From NCBI RefSeq assembly GCF_001766415.1, contig NZ_MKXO01000004.1, positions 179,164-243,163 on the forward strand: DNA of 64,000 nucleotides, in the 5' to 3' direction. Both the position numbers and the translations under genes were made by a program. Under the pieces are notes generated by a model. It did no database searches, was not told the DNA's origin, and worked only from the letters and a program-made list of their open reading frames with translations. Positions within the stretch are counted from its first letter, which is position 1. The number at the start of each line of letters is the position of its first letter. Origin of the DNA: Exiguobacterium aurantiacum (GTDB lineage: Bacteria > Bacillota > Bacilli > Exiguobacteriales > Exiguobacteriaceae). Positions 55,266 to 63,930 of this stretch are shown here, piece after piece.

Positions 55266-56065
55266 ACCCGCTCGTTTCGATCGTCATTCCGGCCTACGCG
55301 CGCGAGGCGGAACTGACGGAACTGCTCGAAAGTTTGACGGTACAGACGTTTCAACAGTTCGAAGTGCTTGTAGTAAATAATGATGGGCCGCCAAAGCAAC
55401 ATCTTTTGGCGCCTTTTTTGAATCGATTGTCGGTTCGGTTGATCGAGCTTGAAGAAAATCATCACGTCAAAGCGCGAAACCGAGGCGTGATGGAGGCAAG
55501 AGGCGAGTATATTCTCTTATTAGATGACGATGATTTACTCATGCCGACCCATATCGAACGAGCGCTCGATGATTTGACGACGGCAGACCTCGTCTTCACC
55601 GATGCGGAACTGTTTCGGTTCACATGGCAAGACGGGCGGCGGGTCGTCACGGAGTGGGAGGCGTTCGCCTACGAGCTCGACTTGGACCGGATTCGGCAAG
55701 ACTCGACGTTCATTCCGTCCGGCACGCTTTACCGCAAGCGGCTTCACGACGTCATTGGCATGTTCGATGAGACGGTTTATAACTATTGGGACTGGGACTT
55801 TATCTTACGTGTGATCGAGCACGGGACGGTCGTTCATCCAGCCCGGGCGACGGTGCTCTACGCTTTTAACGGAACCGACAACTTATCGGCGAAACAAGAT
55901 GAGGCGCGTCGACGCTACTTTGAGCGGTTTTGTCAAAAACACGGCTTGGTGAATATGGAGATGAAGAATTTTCATATCGTCCAGTCCGAACGGCGGGAGT
56001 ACGTGAGACAGACAGAAAGGTCGTTCGCAGGGACGTTTCCCGGTAGAACGGAAGGAGACAACTAA
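55262..56065 (+). CDS. Family 2 glycosyltransferase
   Basis: 267 residues. GT-A fold: VSIVIPAYAREAELTELLES at the start, NDG, ARNRGV, and the metal-binding DDDDLLMP. A second acidic motif is YWDWDFILR near 180. Sugar donor and acceptor are unknown; it may modify wall polymers. ATGA overlap with the Nfu_N gene means coupled translation. The final 25 residues are basic and variable. Confidence 0.88.
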   Translation: MNPLVSIVIPAYAREAELTELLESLTVQTFQQFEVLVVNNDGPPKQHLLAPFLNRLSVRLIELEENHHVKARNRGVMEARGEYILLLDDDDLLMPTHIERALDDLTTADLVFTDAELFRFTWQDGRRVVTEWEAFAYELDLDRIRQDSTFIPSGTLYRKRLHDVIGMFDETVYNYWDWDFILRVIEHGTVVHPARATVLYAFNGTDNLSAKQDEARRRYFERFCQKHGLVNMEMKNFHIVQSERREYVRQTERSFAGTFPGRTEGDN

Positions 56066-56066
56066 T

Positions 56067-56561
56067 ATGTACACAACAAAAGAGTTAGAACTTTTGGAAT
56101 TGCTTGAAGAAAAAGGATACCTCGAGACGAAGTTGCTCGCGGACTTGCTCGCGACCGATGAGGCGACCGTCGAAGCGATGCTCGAGAAGTTCAAAGCGGA
56201 CGGCATCTTGCTCGGTTTCCGGGCGATGATCAACTGGCAGAAGATTAACCGTCACGATGTCACGGCGTTCATCGACGTCAAAGTCACACCGAAGCGAGGT
56301 CGCGGGTTTGACGAGGTCGCCGAGCGGATTTACCGCTTCCCGGAAGTGACGGCTCTCTATTTGATGTCGGGCGCGTACGACCTGCAAGTCGTCATCCGGG
56401 CGAGTTCGCTCCAAGACGTGGCGTCGTTCGTCTCGGACAAACTGTCACCGCTTGACTCGGTCGTGTCGACGACGACCCACTTCAAGTTGAAGACGTACAA
56501 GCATGACGGTATTTTGTTCACCCCACAAGTCGAAGACAAACGGTTGAACATCACGCCATGA
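56067..56561 (+). CDS. alaR: Lrp/AsnC-family regulator (AlaR-like)
   Basis: 164 residues: winged helix-turn-helix in the first 60 (ETKLLADLLATDEATVEAML) and an Lrp ligand-sensing domain with SGAYDLQVVIRA. It overlaps the aminotransferase gene by 4 bases (ATGA), the same pair as Bacillus subtilis alaR-alaT, where the regulator senses alanine-related supply. Confidence 0.9.
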   Translation: MYTTKELELLELLEEKGYLETKLLADLLATDEATVEAMLEKFKADGILLGFRAMINWQKINRHDVTAFIDVKVTPKRGRGFDEVAERIYRFPEVTALYLMSGAYDLQVVIRASSLQDVASFVSDKLSPLDSVVSTTTHFKLKTYKHDGILFTPQVEDKRLNITP

Positions 56562-57745
56562 AGTCGCTATCGAATCAAGTCGTCTCGATGAAGCCGTCTG
56601 GCATTCGCCGTTTCTTCGATTTGGCACAGACGATGGAAAATGTCGTCTCTCTTGGGGTGGGAGAGCCGGACTTCATCACGCCATGGAACGTCCGCGAAGC
56701 GAGCTACGCGGCACTCGAGCAAGGCTATACGGCTTATAGTGCCAACGCGGGTCTGCTCGAGCTGCGTGAAGCGATTGCTCGTTACATGACCGACCGTTTT
56801 GACGTCACGTATGACCCGGCGACCGAACTGATCGTCACGACAGGGGCGTCTCAGGCGCTCGATATCGCCTTCCGTGCTTTATTGAACCCAGGTGACGAGG
56901 TTCTCGTCGTCGAGCCAGCTTTCGTCTCCTACGGGCCACTCATTGAATTAGCCGGTGGGACCGTCGTCCCGGTCGCTTGTCGTCCAGAATCCGGGTTCCG
57001 CTTGAATCGGGAAGACGTCGCAGCAGCGATCACGGAACGGACAAAAGCGATTTTGCTCTGCTTCCCGTCGAACCCGACCGGCGCGACGATGACGGGCGAC
57101 GAACTCGCCGAAATCGCGGAACTCGCTACGAAACACGATTTGTGGGTTGTGAGCGATGAGATTTACGCGGAGCTGTCTTACGATGCCCCGTTCACGAGCT
57201 TTGCGACGCTCCACGACATGCGCGAGCGGACGATCGTCGTCAACGGTTTCTCAAAAGCGTTCGCGATGACCGGATGGCGCCTCGGCTTCACGTGCGCCCC
57301 GGAAGTCGTGACCCGGGAAATGCTTAAAGTGCATCAGTACGGCATGATGTGTGCGCCGACGCTCGTCCAATTCGGAGGGCTTGAGGCGTTGCGCAGCCGC
57401 GACCAACACGTCCCGAAGATGGTGAAGAGTTATCGCCAGCGTCGTAACTATTTTATCCAGGCGTTAAACGACGCAGGTCTCCCGACCCACGTCCCGGGTG
57501 GTGCGTTCTATGCATTCCCGTCCATCCGCCATACCGGGCTTTCGAGCGAGGAGTTCGCCGAACGGTTGCTGCTTGAAGAGCGAGTGGCGGTCGTTCCGGG
57601 CAATGCGTTCGGAGCGAGCGGGGAAGGCTTTGTCCGTGCGAGTTATGCGACGTCGATCGAGCAGCTTCAAGAAGCGATCCGCCGTATCGATCGGTTCATG
57701 AAACAGTTTGAACTGGCAACGTCAACGACAGACTCTCAGCGATGA
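56558..57745 (+). CDS. alaT: Class I/II aminotransferase (AlaT-like)
   Basis: 395 residues. PLP-lysine in NGFSKAFAMTGWRLGF, and FPSNPTGATMTG and SDEIYAELSYD as in aspartate-aminotransferase-fold enzymes. By position and similarity it is the alanine transaminase YugH/AlaT. Its 3' end overlaps a terminator stem. Confidence 0.92.
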   Translation: MKSLSNQVVSMKPSGIRRFFDLAQTMENVVSLGVGEPDFITPWNVREASYAALEQGYTAYSANAGLLELREAIARYMTDRFDVTYDPATELIVTTGASQALDIAFRALLNPGDEVLVVEPAFVSYGPLIELAGGTVVPVACRPESGFRLNREDVAAAITERTKAILLCFPSNPTGATMTGDELAEIAELATKHDLWVVSDEIYAELSYDAPFTSFATLHDMRERTIVVNGFSKAFAMTGWRLGFTCAPEVVTREMLKVHQYGMMCAPTLVQFGGLEALRSRDQHVPKMVKSYRQRRNYFIQALNDAGLPTHVPGGAFYAFPSIRHTGLSSEEFAERLLLEERVAVVPGNAFGASGEGFVRASYATSIEQLQEAIRRIDRFMKQFELATSTTDSQR

Positions 57746-57762
57746 GGGTCTGTTGACGTTTT
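57718..57762 (+). terminator. Terminator after alaT
   Basis: ACGTCAAC and CAGAC pair with GTCTG and TTGACGT, then TTTT; it overlaps the alaT stop codon. Confidence 0.88.
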
Positions 57763-57771
57763 AGCGATAAG

Positions 57772-58047
57772 GTGAATGGTGATCGCGCCTCGCCCACGAC
57801 CGAATATCGACCGATTATTCTAAAATGGGTTGAACGATGTAACATAAAATGGGAAGATATACGAAAGTGGCGTGTGAATATAGATTATGGGGTCGAGATT
57901 GAGGGCGGATTAGAAGGTAAATGAGTGAAGCACCCGAACCTTGAACATTCGTACGAACCGACCGCGACGGACTTGGGGATATCGGTCGGTCGATTCGCGA
58001 TGAGTTTGGACGAGATGGCTAGTGGGGACGTCTATGAAATCAGCTAG
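57772..58047 (+). pseudogene. Nonsense-interrupted 91-codon reading frame
   Basis: A frame from GTG 57772 to TAG 58045-58047 has one internal stop, TGA at 57922-57924. Before it the predicted peptide ends WRVNIDYGVEIEGGLEGK, and after it reads KHPNLEHSYEPTATDLGISV and SLDEMASGDVYEIS. The composition looks protein-like on both sides, and TGG to TGA would be one base. No ribosome site is clear and I do not recognise the family. The codons are less C-ending than those of neighbours. Confidence 0.35.
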
Positions 58048-58071
58048 CAGCGGACGTTTGCGACATCTTAA

Positions 58072-58101
58072 AACAAAAAAAGGGCTAGGCGTTAGCCTAG
58101 C
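58072..58101 (-). terminator. Minus-strand terminator without a recognised gene
   Basis: GCTAGGC and GCCTAGC around a 4-base loop, followed on the minus strand by CCTTTTTTTG. No minus-strand gene lies upstream of it within the window gap. The remaining 160 bases to yugI are A+T-rich and hold its likely promoter (TATAGT near 58228). Confidence 0.5.
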
Positions 58102-58266
58102 GGAATCAGGGGGGAATACTTGAAGTCTTGCTTGATTTGTATTTACCCTGAGGTGCGACTTTGAAACGTCAAAATAATCCTAAATAATCTTTTTTACTAT
58201 TTTCTACACTTTATCGAAAAAAGTATGTTATAGTAAGTTGATGAATTTAGCATAGGAGTGTTTGTA

Positions 58267-58659
58267 ATGGCAAAATACGAAAAAGATCAAGTTTTAAAAG
58301 GTAAAGTAACAGGAATTCAACCTTTCGGTGCGTTCGTCGCACTCGACGACGAGACACAAGGTCTTGTCCACATCTCTGAAATCTCACACGACTACGTGAA
58401 AGACGTGAACGAGTACGTTCAAGTCGGCCAAGAAGTTGAAGTGAAAATTCTTGATGTTGATGAAGCATCTAAGAAAATCAAGCTTTCAATGAAAGCGACA
58501 CAAGAAGCACCAAAACGCGAGAAGTCGGCTAAGCCAGCTCGTCGTGGCGCACCACGCCGCAACGAAGCTTCAAACTTCAAGCAAGAAGAAGCGCCAGGCT
58601 TCACAGTCCTTAAGGACAAGCTCGAAGACTGGATCAAAAACACGAACTTCAAAAAGTAA
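58267..58659 (+). CDS. yugI: S1-domain RNA-binding protein (YugI)
   Basis: 130 residues: an S1 domain over about 1-75 (KGKVTGIQPFGAFVALDDET, LVHISEISHDYV) and a basic tail with KREKSAKPARRGAPRRNEAS. Homologue of the general stress protein GSP13. Associates with ribosomes or RNA by family. AGGAGTG fixes the start at 58267. Confidence 0.93.
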   Translation: MAKYEKDQVLKGKVTGIQPFGAFVALDDETQGLVHISEISHDYVKDVNEYVQVGQEVEVKILDVDEASKKIKLSMKATQEAPKREKSAKPARRGAPRRNEASNFKQEEAPGFTVLKDKLEDWIKNTNFKK

Positions 58660-58665
58660 GTGATG

Positions 58666-58701
58666 AAAGGCGGCCTATTCCAAATAGGTCGCCTTTTTTT
58701 T
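58666..58701 (+). terminator. Terminator after yugI
   Basis: AAAGGCGGCCTATT and AATAGGTCGCCTTT, with T8. Confidence 0.92.
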
Positions 58702-58756
58702 GTACAGGAAATTGAACAGATGTTCCCGAAAGAGATAGAGAAAGGAGTAGATTTAC

Positions 58757-59755
58757 ATGAAAATTGGAATCATCGGGACGGGCGGTATCGCCACAAACGC
58801 ACACATCCCGCATTACATCGCGGCCGGGGCAGATGTCGTCGCGGTCATGAACCGGACACGGGAGCGCGGGGAGGCGGTTGCCCGTCAGTTCGGGATCGAA
58901 CGGGTTTATGAAACGGTAGCGGACATGCTCGCAAACGAGCAGCTTGATGCGGTCAGCGTCTGCACACCGAACGCCCTGCATAAAGACCATGTCATCCAGG
59001 CGCTCGATGCCGGTTGTCACGTCCTTTGCGAGAAACCGCCGGCCATTTCGGAGCGTGAGGCGGACGAGATGCTACAAGCGGCCAAGCGGGCCGGCCGGAC
59101 GCTCCATTACGGCTTCCATTTCCGGCATCGGACGGACACGCAACTGCTGAAACGTTTGATTGACTCAAATGAACTCGGTCACATCTATGCGGCGACCGCG
59201 CTCGCCCTAAGGCGCCGTGGCATCCCGGGTTGGGGCGTGTTCACGGACAAAGAACTTCAAGGAGGCGGGGCGCTGCTTGATATCGGCGTACATATGCTCG
59301 ACCTCGCCCTCTATTTGATGGATTATCCAAAACCGGTCGACGTGGTCGGTCACGTCGGACAGTATCTTGGGACGCGTCCTGGTGTCGGTCTGATGGGCGA
59401 CTGGGACGCCGACAACTTCTCGGTTGAAGACACGGCCCGGGCGATGGTCACGTTCGAGAACGGGGCCTCACTCTTTTTAGACGCGAGCTTCATGGCGAAC
59501 ATCGGGCCGAAGGATACGATGAACGTGGAACTGAGAGGGACAGCCGGCGGGGCGTCGTTGTTCCCGCTCACGATCTATACGGAAGAACATGGCGCTCTGT
59601 TTGACAAGACGCCGGCTCATTTGACGTTACAAGACCCGTACGCGACACAGATTCGCTCCTTCCTTGAGGCGTGTCGGCATGAGCCGTCATACGAGCAGGC
59701 CGAACAGGCGGTCCTGCTTCATCAAATCATCGACCGCATATACAGTCAGGGCTAA
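58757..59755 (+). CDS. Gfo/Idh/MocA-family oxidoreductase
   Basis: 332 residues. Rossmann start KIGIIGTGGIATNAHIPHY and the substrate-side ILCEKP-type motif as HVLCEKPPAISE; family catalytic region LLDIGVHMLDLALYLM. An NAD(P)-dependent sugar or inositol dehydrogenase with unknown substrate. AAAGGAG precedes the ATG. Not part of the Bacillus subtilis yug order I recall. Confidence 0.88.
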   Translation: MKIGIIGTGGIATNAHIPHYIAAGADVVAVMNRTRERGEAVARQFGIERVYETVADMLANEQLDAVSVCTPNALHKDHVIQALDAGCHVLCEKPPAISEREADEMLQAAKRAGRTLHYGFHFRHRTDTQLLKRLIDSNELGHIYAATALALRRRGIPGWGVFTDKELQGGGALLDIGVHMLDLALYLMDYPKPVDVVGHVGQYLGTRPGVGLMGDWDADNFSVEDTARAMVTFENGASLFLDASFMANIGPKDTMNVELRGTAGGASLFPLTIYTEEHGALFDKTPAHLTLQDPYATQIRSFLEACRHEPSYEQAEQAVLLHQIIDRIYSQG

Positions 59756-59823
59756 TCACTTTTCAATCCAGAAAAACAGGGTATATAGTGTAGGTGTTAC
59801 ATATTTTTGAAGGAGGATGACTT

Positions 59824-60987
59824 ATGCACAACTTTGAATACAAAAACCCAACGAAATTGATCTTCGGGACGCATCAGATCGAGAAGCTCACAGGCGAGCT
59901 CAAAGCGCTTGACGCGAAGAAAGTGATGCTCGTCTATGGAGGCGGGAGCATCAAGAAGAACGGGACGTATGAGGAAGTCGTTGCTGAATTAAATAAAGCG
60001 GACATCGTGTTCGTCGACTTCTCAGGTGTCGAACCGAACCCGCGGATTGAAACGGTGAGACGTGCGGTCACGAAAGCGCGCGAAGAAGGCATCGACGCCT
60101 TGCTCGCGGTCGGCGGCGGTTCAGTCATCGATTGCACGAAATTGATCTCGGCAGCGATCCCGTATGACGGCGACGCATGGGACATCGTCCTCCGTGACCA
60201 TATCCCGACTGAAGCGGTACCGTTCGGGACGGTGCTCACACTCGCGGCGACAGGTTCTGAGATGAACTCCGGTTCGGTCATCACGAACTGGGAGACGCAA
60301 GAGAAATATGGTTGGGGCCACCCGCTCGTCTATCCGACGTTCTCGATCCTCGACCCGCGCTATACCGTGTCGGTGCCGAAAGACCAAACGATCTATGGCA
60401 TCGTCGACATGATGAGCCATTGTTTCGAGCAGTACTTCCACCCGAACCACGCTCCGGTCCAAGAGCGGATGACTGAAGGCGTCTTGAAAGCGGTCGTCGA
60501 GTCGGCACCGAAGCTCGTCGACGACTTAGAGAACGTCGACTTGCGTGCCATCATCTTGTTCGCAGGCACGATCGCCTTGAACGGGGTCTTGCAGATGGGC
60601 GCTTCTGGCGACTGGGCGTCGCACAACATCGAGCACGCCGTTTCGGCTGTCCATGACATCCCGCACGCCGGCGGTCTCGCCATCCTCTTCCCACGCTGGA
60701 TGGAGCACGTCCTTGAAGAAGACAACGCGGCACGGTTCGCACGACTCGGGACAGAAGTGTTCGACGTTGAACCGGGTGCGACAGACCTCGAGACAGCAAA
60801 ACGTACGATCACAGCGGTTCGTGCTTTCTTCGACCAACTTGGTGCGCCAAGTTCACTCCGCGACTATGAGATCGACGAATCGACGTTCGAGGCGATCCTT
60901 GATTCAGCGATGAAGCGTGGAGCGTTCGGACGTTTCCGTACACTCGAACGCGAAGACGTGGCTGCGATTCTTGAATTGAGCAAATAA
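59824..60987 (+). CDS. yugK: Iron-containing alcohol dehydrogenase (YugJ/YugK-like)
   Basis: 387 residues. NAD-binding [12 protein letters not shown], metal ligands in [11 protein letters not shown] and [22 protein letters not shown]. Closest in pattern to butanol dehydrogenase YugJ/YugK, reducing aldehydes to alcohols. GAAGGAGG precedes the ATG. Its place between yugI and pgi repeats Bacillus subtilis order, with one gene here where Bacillus has two. Confidence 0.92.
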   Translation: MHNFEYKNPTKLIFGTHQIEKLTGELKALDAKKVMLVYGGGSIKKNGTYEEVVAELNKADIVFVDFSGVEPNPRIETVRRAVTKAREEGIDALLAVGGGSVIDCTKLISAAIPYDGDAWDIVLRDHIPTEAVPFGTVLTLAATGSEMNSGSVITNWETQEKYGWGHPLVYPTFSILDPRYTVSVPKDQTIYGIVDMMSHCFEQYFHPNHAPVQERMTEGVLKAVVESAPKLVDDLENVDLRAIILFAGTIALNGVLQMGASGDWASHNIEHAVSAVHDIPHAGGLAILFPRWMEHVLEEDNAARFARLGTEVFDVEPGATDLETAKRTITAVRAFFDQLGAPSSLRDYEIDESTFEAILDSAMKRGAFGRFRTLEREDVAAILELSK

Positions 60988-61093
60988 GGCGATTTGATGC
61001 CTATTTTGCAATAATGATTGAACGAATCCGTCGTTTCCGTTTATGATGGGTCATGTATGGCTCTTAGATGAGCGATTTAAAGGAGGAAATGCC

Positions 61094-62446
61094 ATGTCAA
61101 CAGTACGTTTCGATTATTCTAACGCCCTGTCTTTCGTCGGGGAACACGAAGTCGATCAAATGCAAGAAACGGTGAAAGCACTCCATTCGGTCATCCACGA
61201 CCGGAGCGGTGCCGGCAGCGATTTTCTAGGCTGGATCGACCTTCCAACGAATTTTGATACGGATGAGTTCGCACGCATCAAGGCGGCCGCTGAACGAATC
61301 CGCGACAACTCGGACGTCCTCGTCGTCGTCGGAATCGGTGGGTCGTATCTCGGCGCTCGTGCAGCCATCGAGATGCTGCAACATTCATTCTTCAACGTGT
61401 TGTCAAAAGAGGAGCGTAACGCCCCGCAAGTCTTCTTCGCGGGCCACAACATCTCGTCAACGTACATGACGGAGTTGCTTCAAGTACTTGAAGGCAAAGA
61501 AGTCTCAGTCAACGTCATCTCAAAATCGGGAACGACGACAGAGCCGGCAATTGCTTTCCGTGTCCTCAAGCAGTTCATGGAAGAGAAGTACGGCCAAGAC
61601 GGCGCACGCGAGCGCATTTATGCGACGACAGACCGTGCCCGTGGCGCTTTGAAGACGCTCGCTGATGCAGAAGGTTACGAGACGTTTGTCATTCCGGACG
61701 ATGTCGGTGGACGGTTCTCTGTCCTCACACCAGTCGGTTTGCTTCCGATCGCGGCGGCAGGCATCGATATCGATGCCCTCATGGAAGGTGCGCGTGACGC
61801 GGAAAATGCTTACAGTTCACCTGAACTTTCAGAGAACGAGGCGTATCAGTACGCGGTCGTCCGTAACGCCATGTATGCGAAAGGTAAATCAATCGAACTT
61901 CTCGTCAACTACGAGCCGGCACTCCACTATGTATCAGAGTGGTGGAAACAGCTTTACGGCGAGTCAGAAGGCAAAGACAACAAAGGGATCTTCCCGGCGG
62001 CAGTTGACTTCTCGACTGACCTCCACTCGATGGGACAATACATCCAAGAAGGTCGCCGCGACTTGTTCGAGACGGTCATCCGTGTCACGAACGTCCGTCA
62101 CGCGTTGAACGTCCCTGAAGACGCACAAGACCTCGACGGCTTGAACTTCCTTGCCGGTGAGACGATCCAATTCGTCAACGACAAGGCGACGGAAGGAACG
62201 CTCCTCGCCCACACGGACGGAAACGTGCCGAACCTCGTCGTCGAATTGCCAGAGATGACGCCATATCATCTCGGCTACTTGTTCTACTTCTTCGAGAAGG
62301 CGTGCGCGATGAGCGGCTACATTCTCGGAGTCAACCCGTTCAACCAGCCAGGTGTTGAAGCATATAAAGCGAACATGTTCGCGTTGCTTGGAAAACCAGG
62401 TTACGAAGAACAAAAAGCTGAGCTTGAAAAGCGCTTAAACCAATGA
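61094..62446 (+). CDS. pgi: Glucose-6-phosphate isomerase
   Basis: 450 residues. PGI signatures [17 protein letters not shown] and the C-terminal [18 protein letters not shown]; catalytic Lys in the latter's AYK. It interconverts glucose 6-phosphate and fructose 6-phosphate, directly downstream of PTS import in metabolism. The start at 61094 follows AAAGGAGG. Confidence 0.96.
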   Translation: MSTVRFDYSNALSFVGEHEVDQMQETVKALHSVIHDRSGAGSDFLGWIDLPTNFDTDEFARIKAAAERIRDNSDVLVVVGIGGSYLGARAAIEMLQHSFFNVLSKEERNAPQVFFAGHNISSTYMTELLQVLEGKEVSVNVISKSGTTTEPAIAFRVLKQFMEEKYGQDGARERIYATTDRARGALKTLADAEGYETFVIPDDVGGRFSVLTPVGLLPIAAAGIDIDALMEGARDAENAYSSPELSENEAYQYAVVRNAMYAKGKSIELLVNYEPALHYVSEWWKQLYGESEGKDNKGIFPAAVDFSTDLHSMGQYIQEGRRDLFETVIRVTNVRHALNVPEDAQDLDGLNFLAGETIQFVNDKATEGTLLAHTDGNVPNLVVELPEMTPYHLGYLFYFFEKACAMSGYILGVNPFNQPGVEAYKANMFALLGKPGYEEQKAELEKRLNQ

Positions 62447-62453
62447 TTTGTTG

Positions 62454-62483
62454 TAGGTCCGCCTCGGCGGGCCTATTTTTTTG
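62454..62483 (+). terminator. Terminator after pgi
   Basis: TAGGTCCGCC and GGCGGGCCTA around TC, with T7. Confidence 0.9.
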
Positions 62484-62544
62484 TTTGAAACTAGGGTGAG
62501 ACAAGGTAAAGTGAGAGTAGACACGGGAAAGAAAGGGATGGACT

Positions 62545-63018
62545 ATGTTGACATTCACGGACTACTATCACAATAAAGTCGAGTTGAGCTTCGAGCACTA
62601 TCCATTTTCGGATACGCCGCTTCACGTCTGGGTCGTCGCCCGCTATGCGGACAAATGGGTGCTCACGAAGCATAAGCAGCGCGGACTCGAATTTCCGGGA
62701 GGGAAAGTCGAACCCGGAGAACACGAGGACGACGCGGCGATTCGGGAAGTGTACGAGGAGACGGGAGGTGTCGTCAAGACGCTCCATTATTTAGGGCAGT
62801 ACCGGGTGCTCGGGCGTGGTGACACCGTCATCAAAAATATTTATTTTGCGGAAATCGAACGGTTCGAGGATCATCCGGCCGTCGATGAGACCGACGGGGC
62901 CGTCTTGTTGGACACGTTACCGACGAACCTGCTCCGTAACGGCCGCTACAGTTTCATGATGAAAGATAAAGTGTTGCCCGAAACGATGAAAGTACTCCAT
63001 GACAAAAAGTTGGTTTGA
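62545..63018 (+). CDS. ytkD: Nudix hydrolase (YtkD-like)
   Basis: 157 residues. The Nudix box is complete: G-GKVEPG-E-HEDDAAI-RE-VYEET-GG. The rest matches YtkD, which acts on 8-oxo-nucleotides and mRNA 5' triphosphates in Bacillus. GAAAGGGATGG precedes the ATG. The next gene begins inside its last 20 bases. Confidence 0.92.
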   Translation: MLTFTDYYHNKVELSFEHYPFSDTPLHVWVVARYADKWVLTKHKQRGLEFPGGKVEPGEHEDDAAIREVYEETGGVVKTLHYLGQYRVLGRGDTVIKNIYFAEIERFEDHPAVDETDGAVLLDTLPTNLLRNGRYSFMMKDKVLPETMKVLHDKKLV

Positions 63019-63757
63019 TCGAGTCGACGTCCTGCCTCCTTATGCGGGATACCCCGTTCATCGAGGTTGGTACGAGACGAGTGACGGGGAAGAAATCGTC
63101 GCCTACACGATCACGCCAAAACGCCCGAACGGCCAGGTGCTGTTTTATTTACGAGGCGGCACCGGGAGGATCGGCGACGTCCGGTTGCCTCGGCTAATGC
63201 AATTCGCGGCGAAAGGGTTCCATGTCGTGGCGCCGGTCTATCGCGGGAACCACGGGGGAACCGGAAAAGAGGATTTCGGAGGCGCCGACTTAGAGGACGT
63301 CGTGTCTCTGTATGACCGCGTTAGCCGGACGCACGAGACGATCCACGCCCTCGGCTTTTCCCGGGGCGGCATGATGGCGTTGTCGCTCGCATCAAAACGT
63401 CCCGTCACGTCGGTCACGTCGTGGGCGGGTGTGACGAATTTGGAATGGACGTATGAAGAACAGCGTTCGATGCGGAAGATGTTGCGCCGGATGACCGGGG
63501 GAGACCCGGCGGCGGTCCATGAGGCGTATGTCGAACGGTCTCCGCTCTTCAAAGACTGGCAGGCGCCGACGCTACTCATTCATGGGACGGACGACGAGCA
63601 AGTCCGGCTTCGTCATGCGACCGCCCTCGCCGACAAGATCGGTTCGCAAGCAGAGCTTTGGATCTTGCCGTTCGCCCATCAGCTCCCGTTCTGGGAAAAA
63701 TGGAAGACGACGGACCGAGCGATGGATTGGATGTTGGCGATTGCAAGAAAAAAATGA
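62999..63757 (+). CDS. Alpha/beta hydrolase, S9-peptidase-like
   Basis: 252 residues. Nucleophile elbow GFSRGGMM, acid in HGTDDEQV and histidine in PFAHQLPF form a complete catalytic triad. It resembles the C-terminal catalytic domain of prolyl-oligopeptidase-family enzymes without the propeller. It overlaps the Nudix gene by 20 bases, so translation is likely coupled. Substrate unknown. Confidence 0.87.
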   Translation: MTKSWFDRVDVLPPYAGYPVHRGWYETSDGEEIVAYTITPKRPNGQVLFYLRGGTGRIGDVRLPRLMQFAAKGFHVVAPVYRGNHGGTGKEDFGGADLEDVVSLYDRVSRTHETIHALGFSRGGMMALSLASKRPVTSVTSWAGVTNLEWTYEEQRSMRKMLRRMTGGDPAAVHEAYVERSPLFKDWQAPTLLIHGTDDEQVRLRHATALADKIGSQAELWILPFAHQLPFWEKWKTTDRAMDWMLAIARKK

Positions 63758-63790
63758 GGCTGGGACATAACCCAGTAGATTTATAAGAAA
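63757..63790 (+). repeat. GAGGCTGGGACATAACCCAG intergenic motif
   Basis: CTGGG-ACATAA-CCCAG forms a small hairpin right after the hydrolase stop. I recall this string as common in intergenic regions of Bacillota near insertion sequences; that is memory, not a search. Confidence 0.35.
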
Positions 63791-63835
63791 GAGGCCACCG
63801 GGAGCGACTTGTTCGCTCCCGGTGGCCTCTTCTCA
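63791..63835. terminator. Long terminator before the IS1182-type gene
   Basis: GAGGCCACCGGGAGCGA pairs with TCGCTCCCGGTGGCCTC with a 5-base loop; TTCTCATTTTT follows. Confidence 0.88.
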
Positions 63836-63874
63836 TTTTTATGGGTTCGTGCACGCATTTCAGACTAAACAGAT

Positions 63875-63930
63875 AGGGGCGACCTTTGATAAAGTTAAAG
63901 TGACCAAACCATAACTTTGGAGGTGCCCCT
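63875..63930 (+). promoter_or_regulatory. Hairpin that covers the transposase ribosome-binding site
   Basis: AGGGGC-G-ACCT (63875-63885) pairs with AGGT-GCCCCT (63921-63930), and AAAGTTA (63891-63897) with TAACTTT (63912-63918). The 3' arm contains the GGAGGT ribosome site and ends just before the ATG. Confidence 0.6.
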
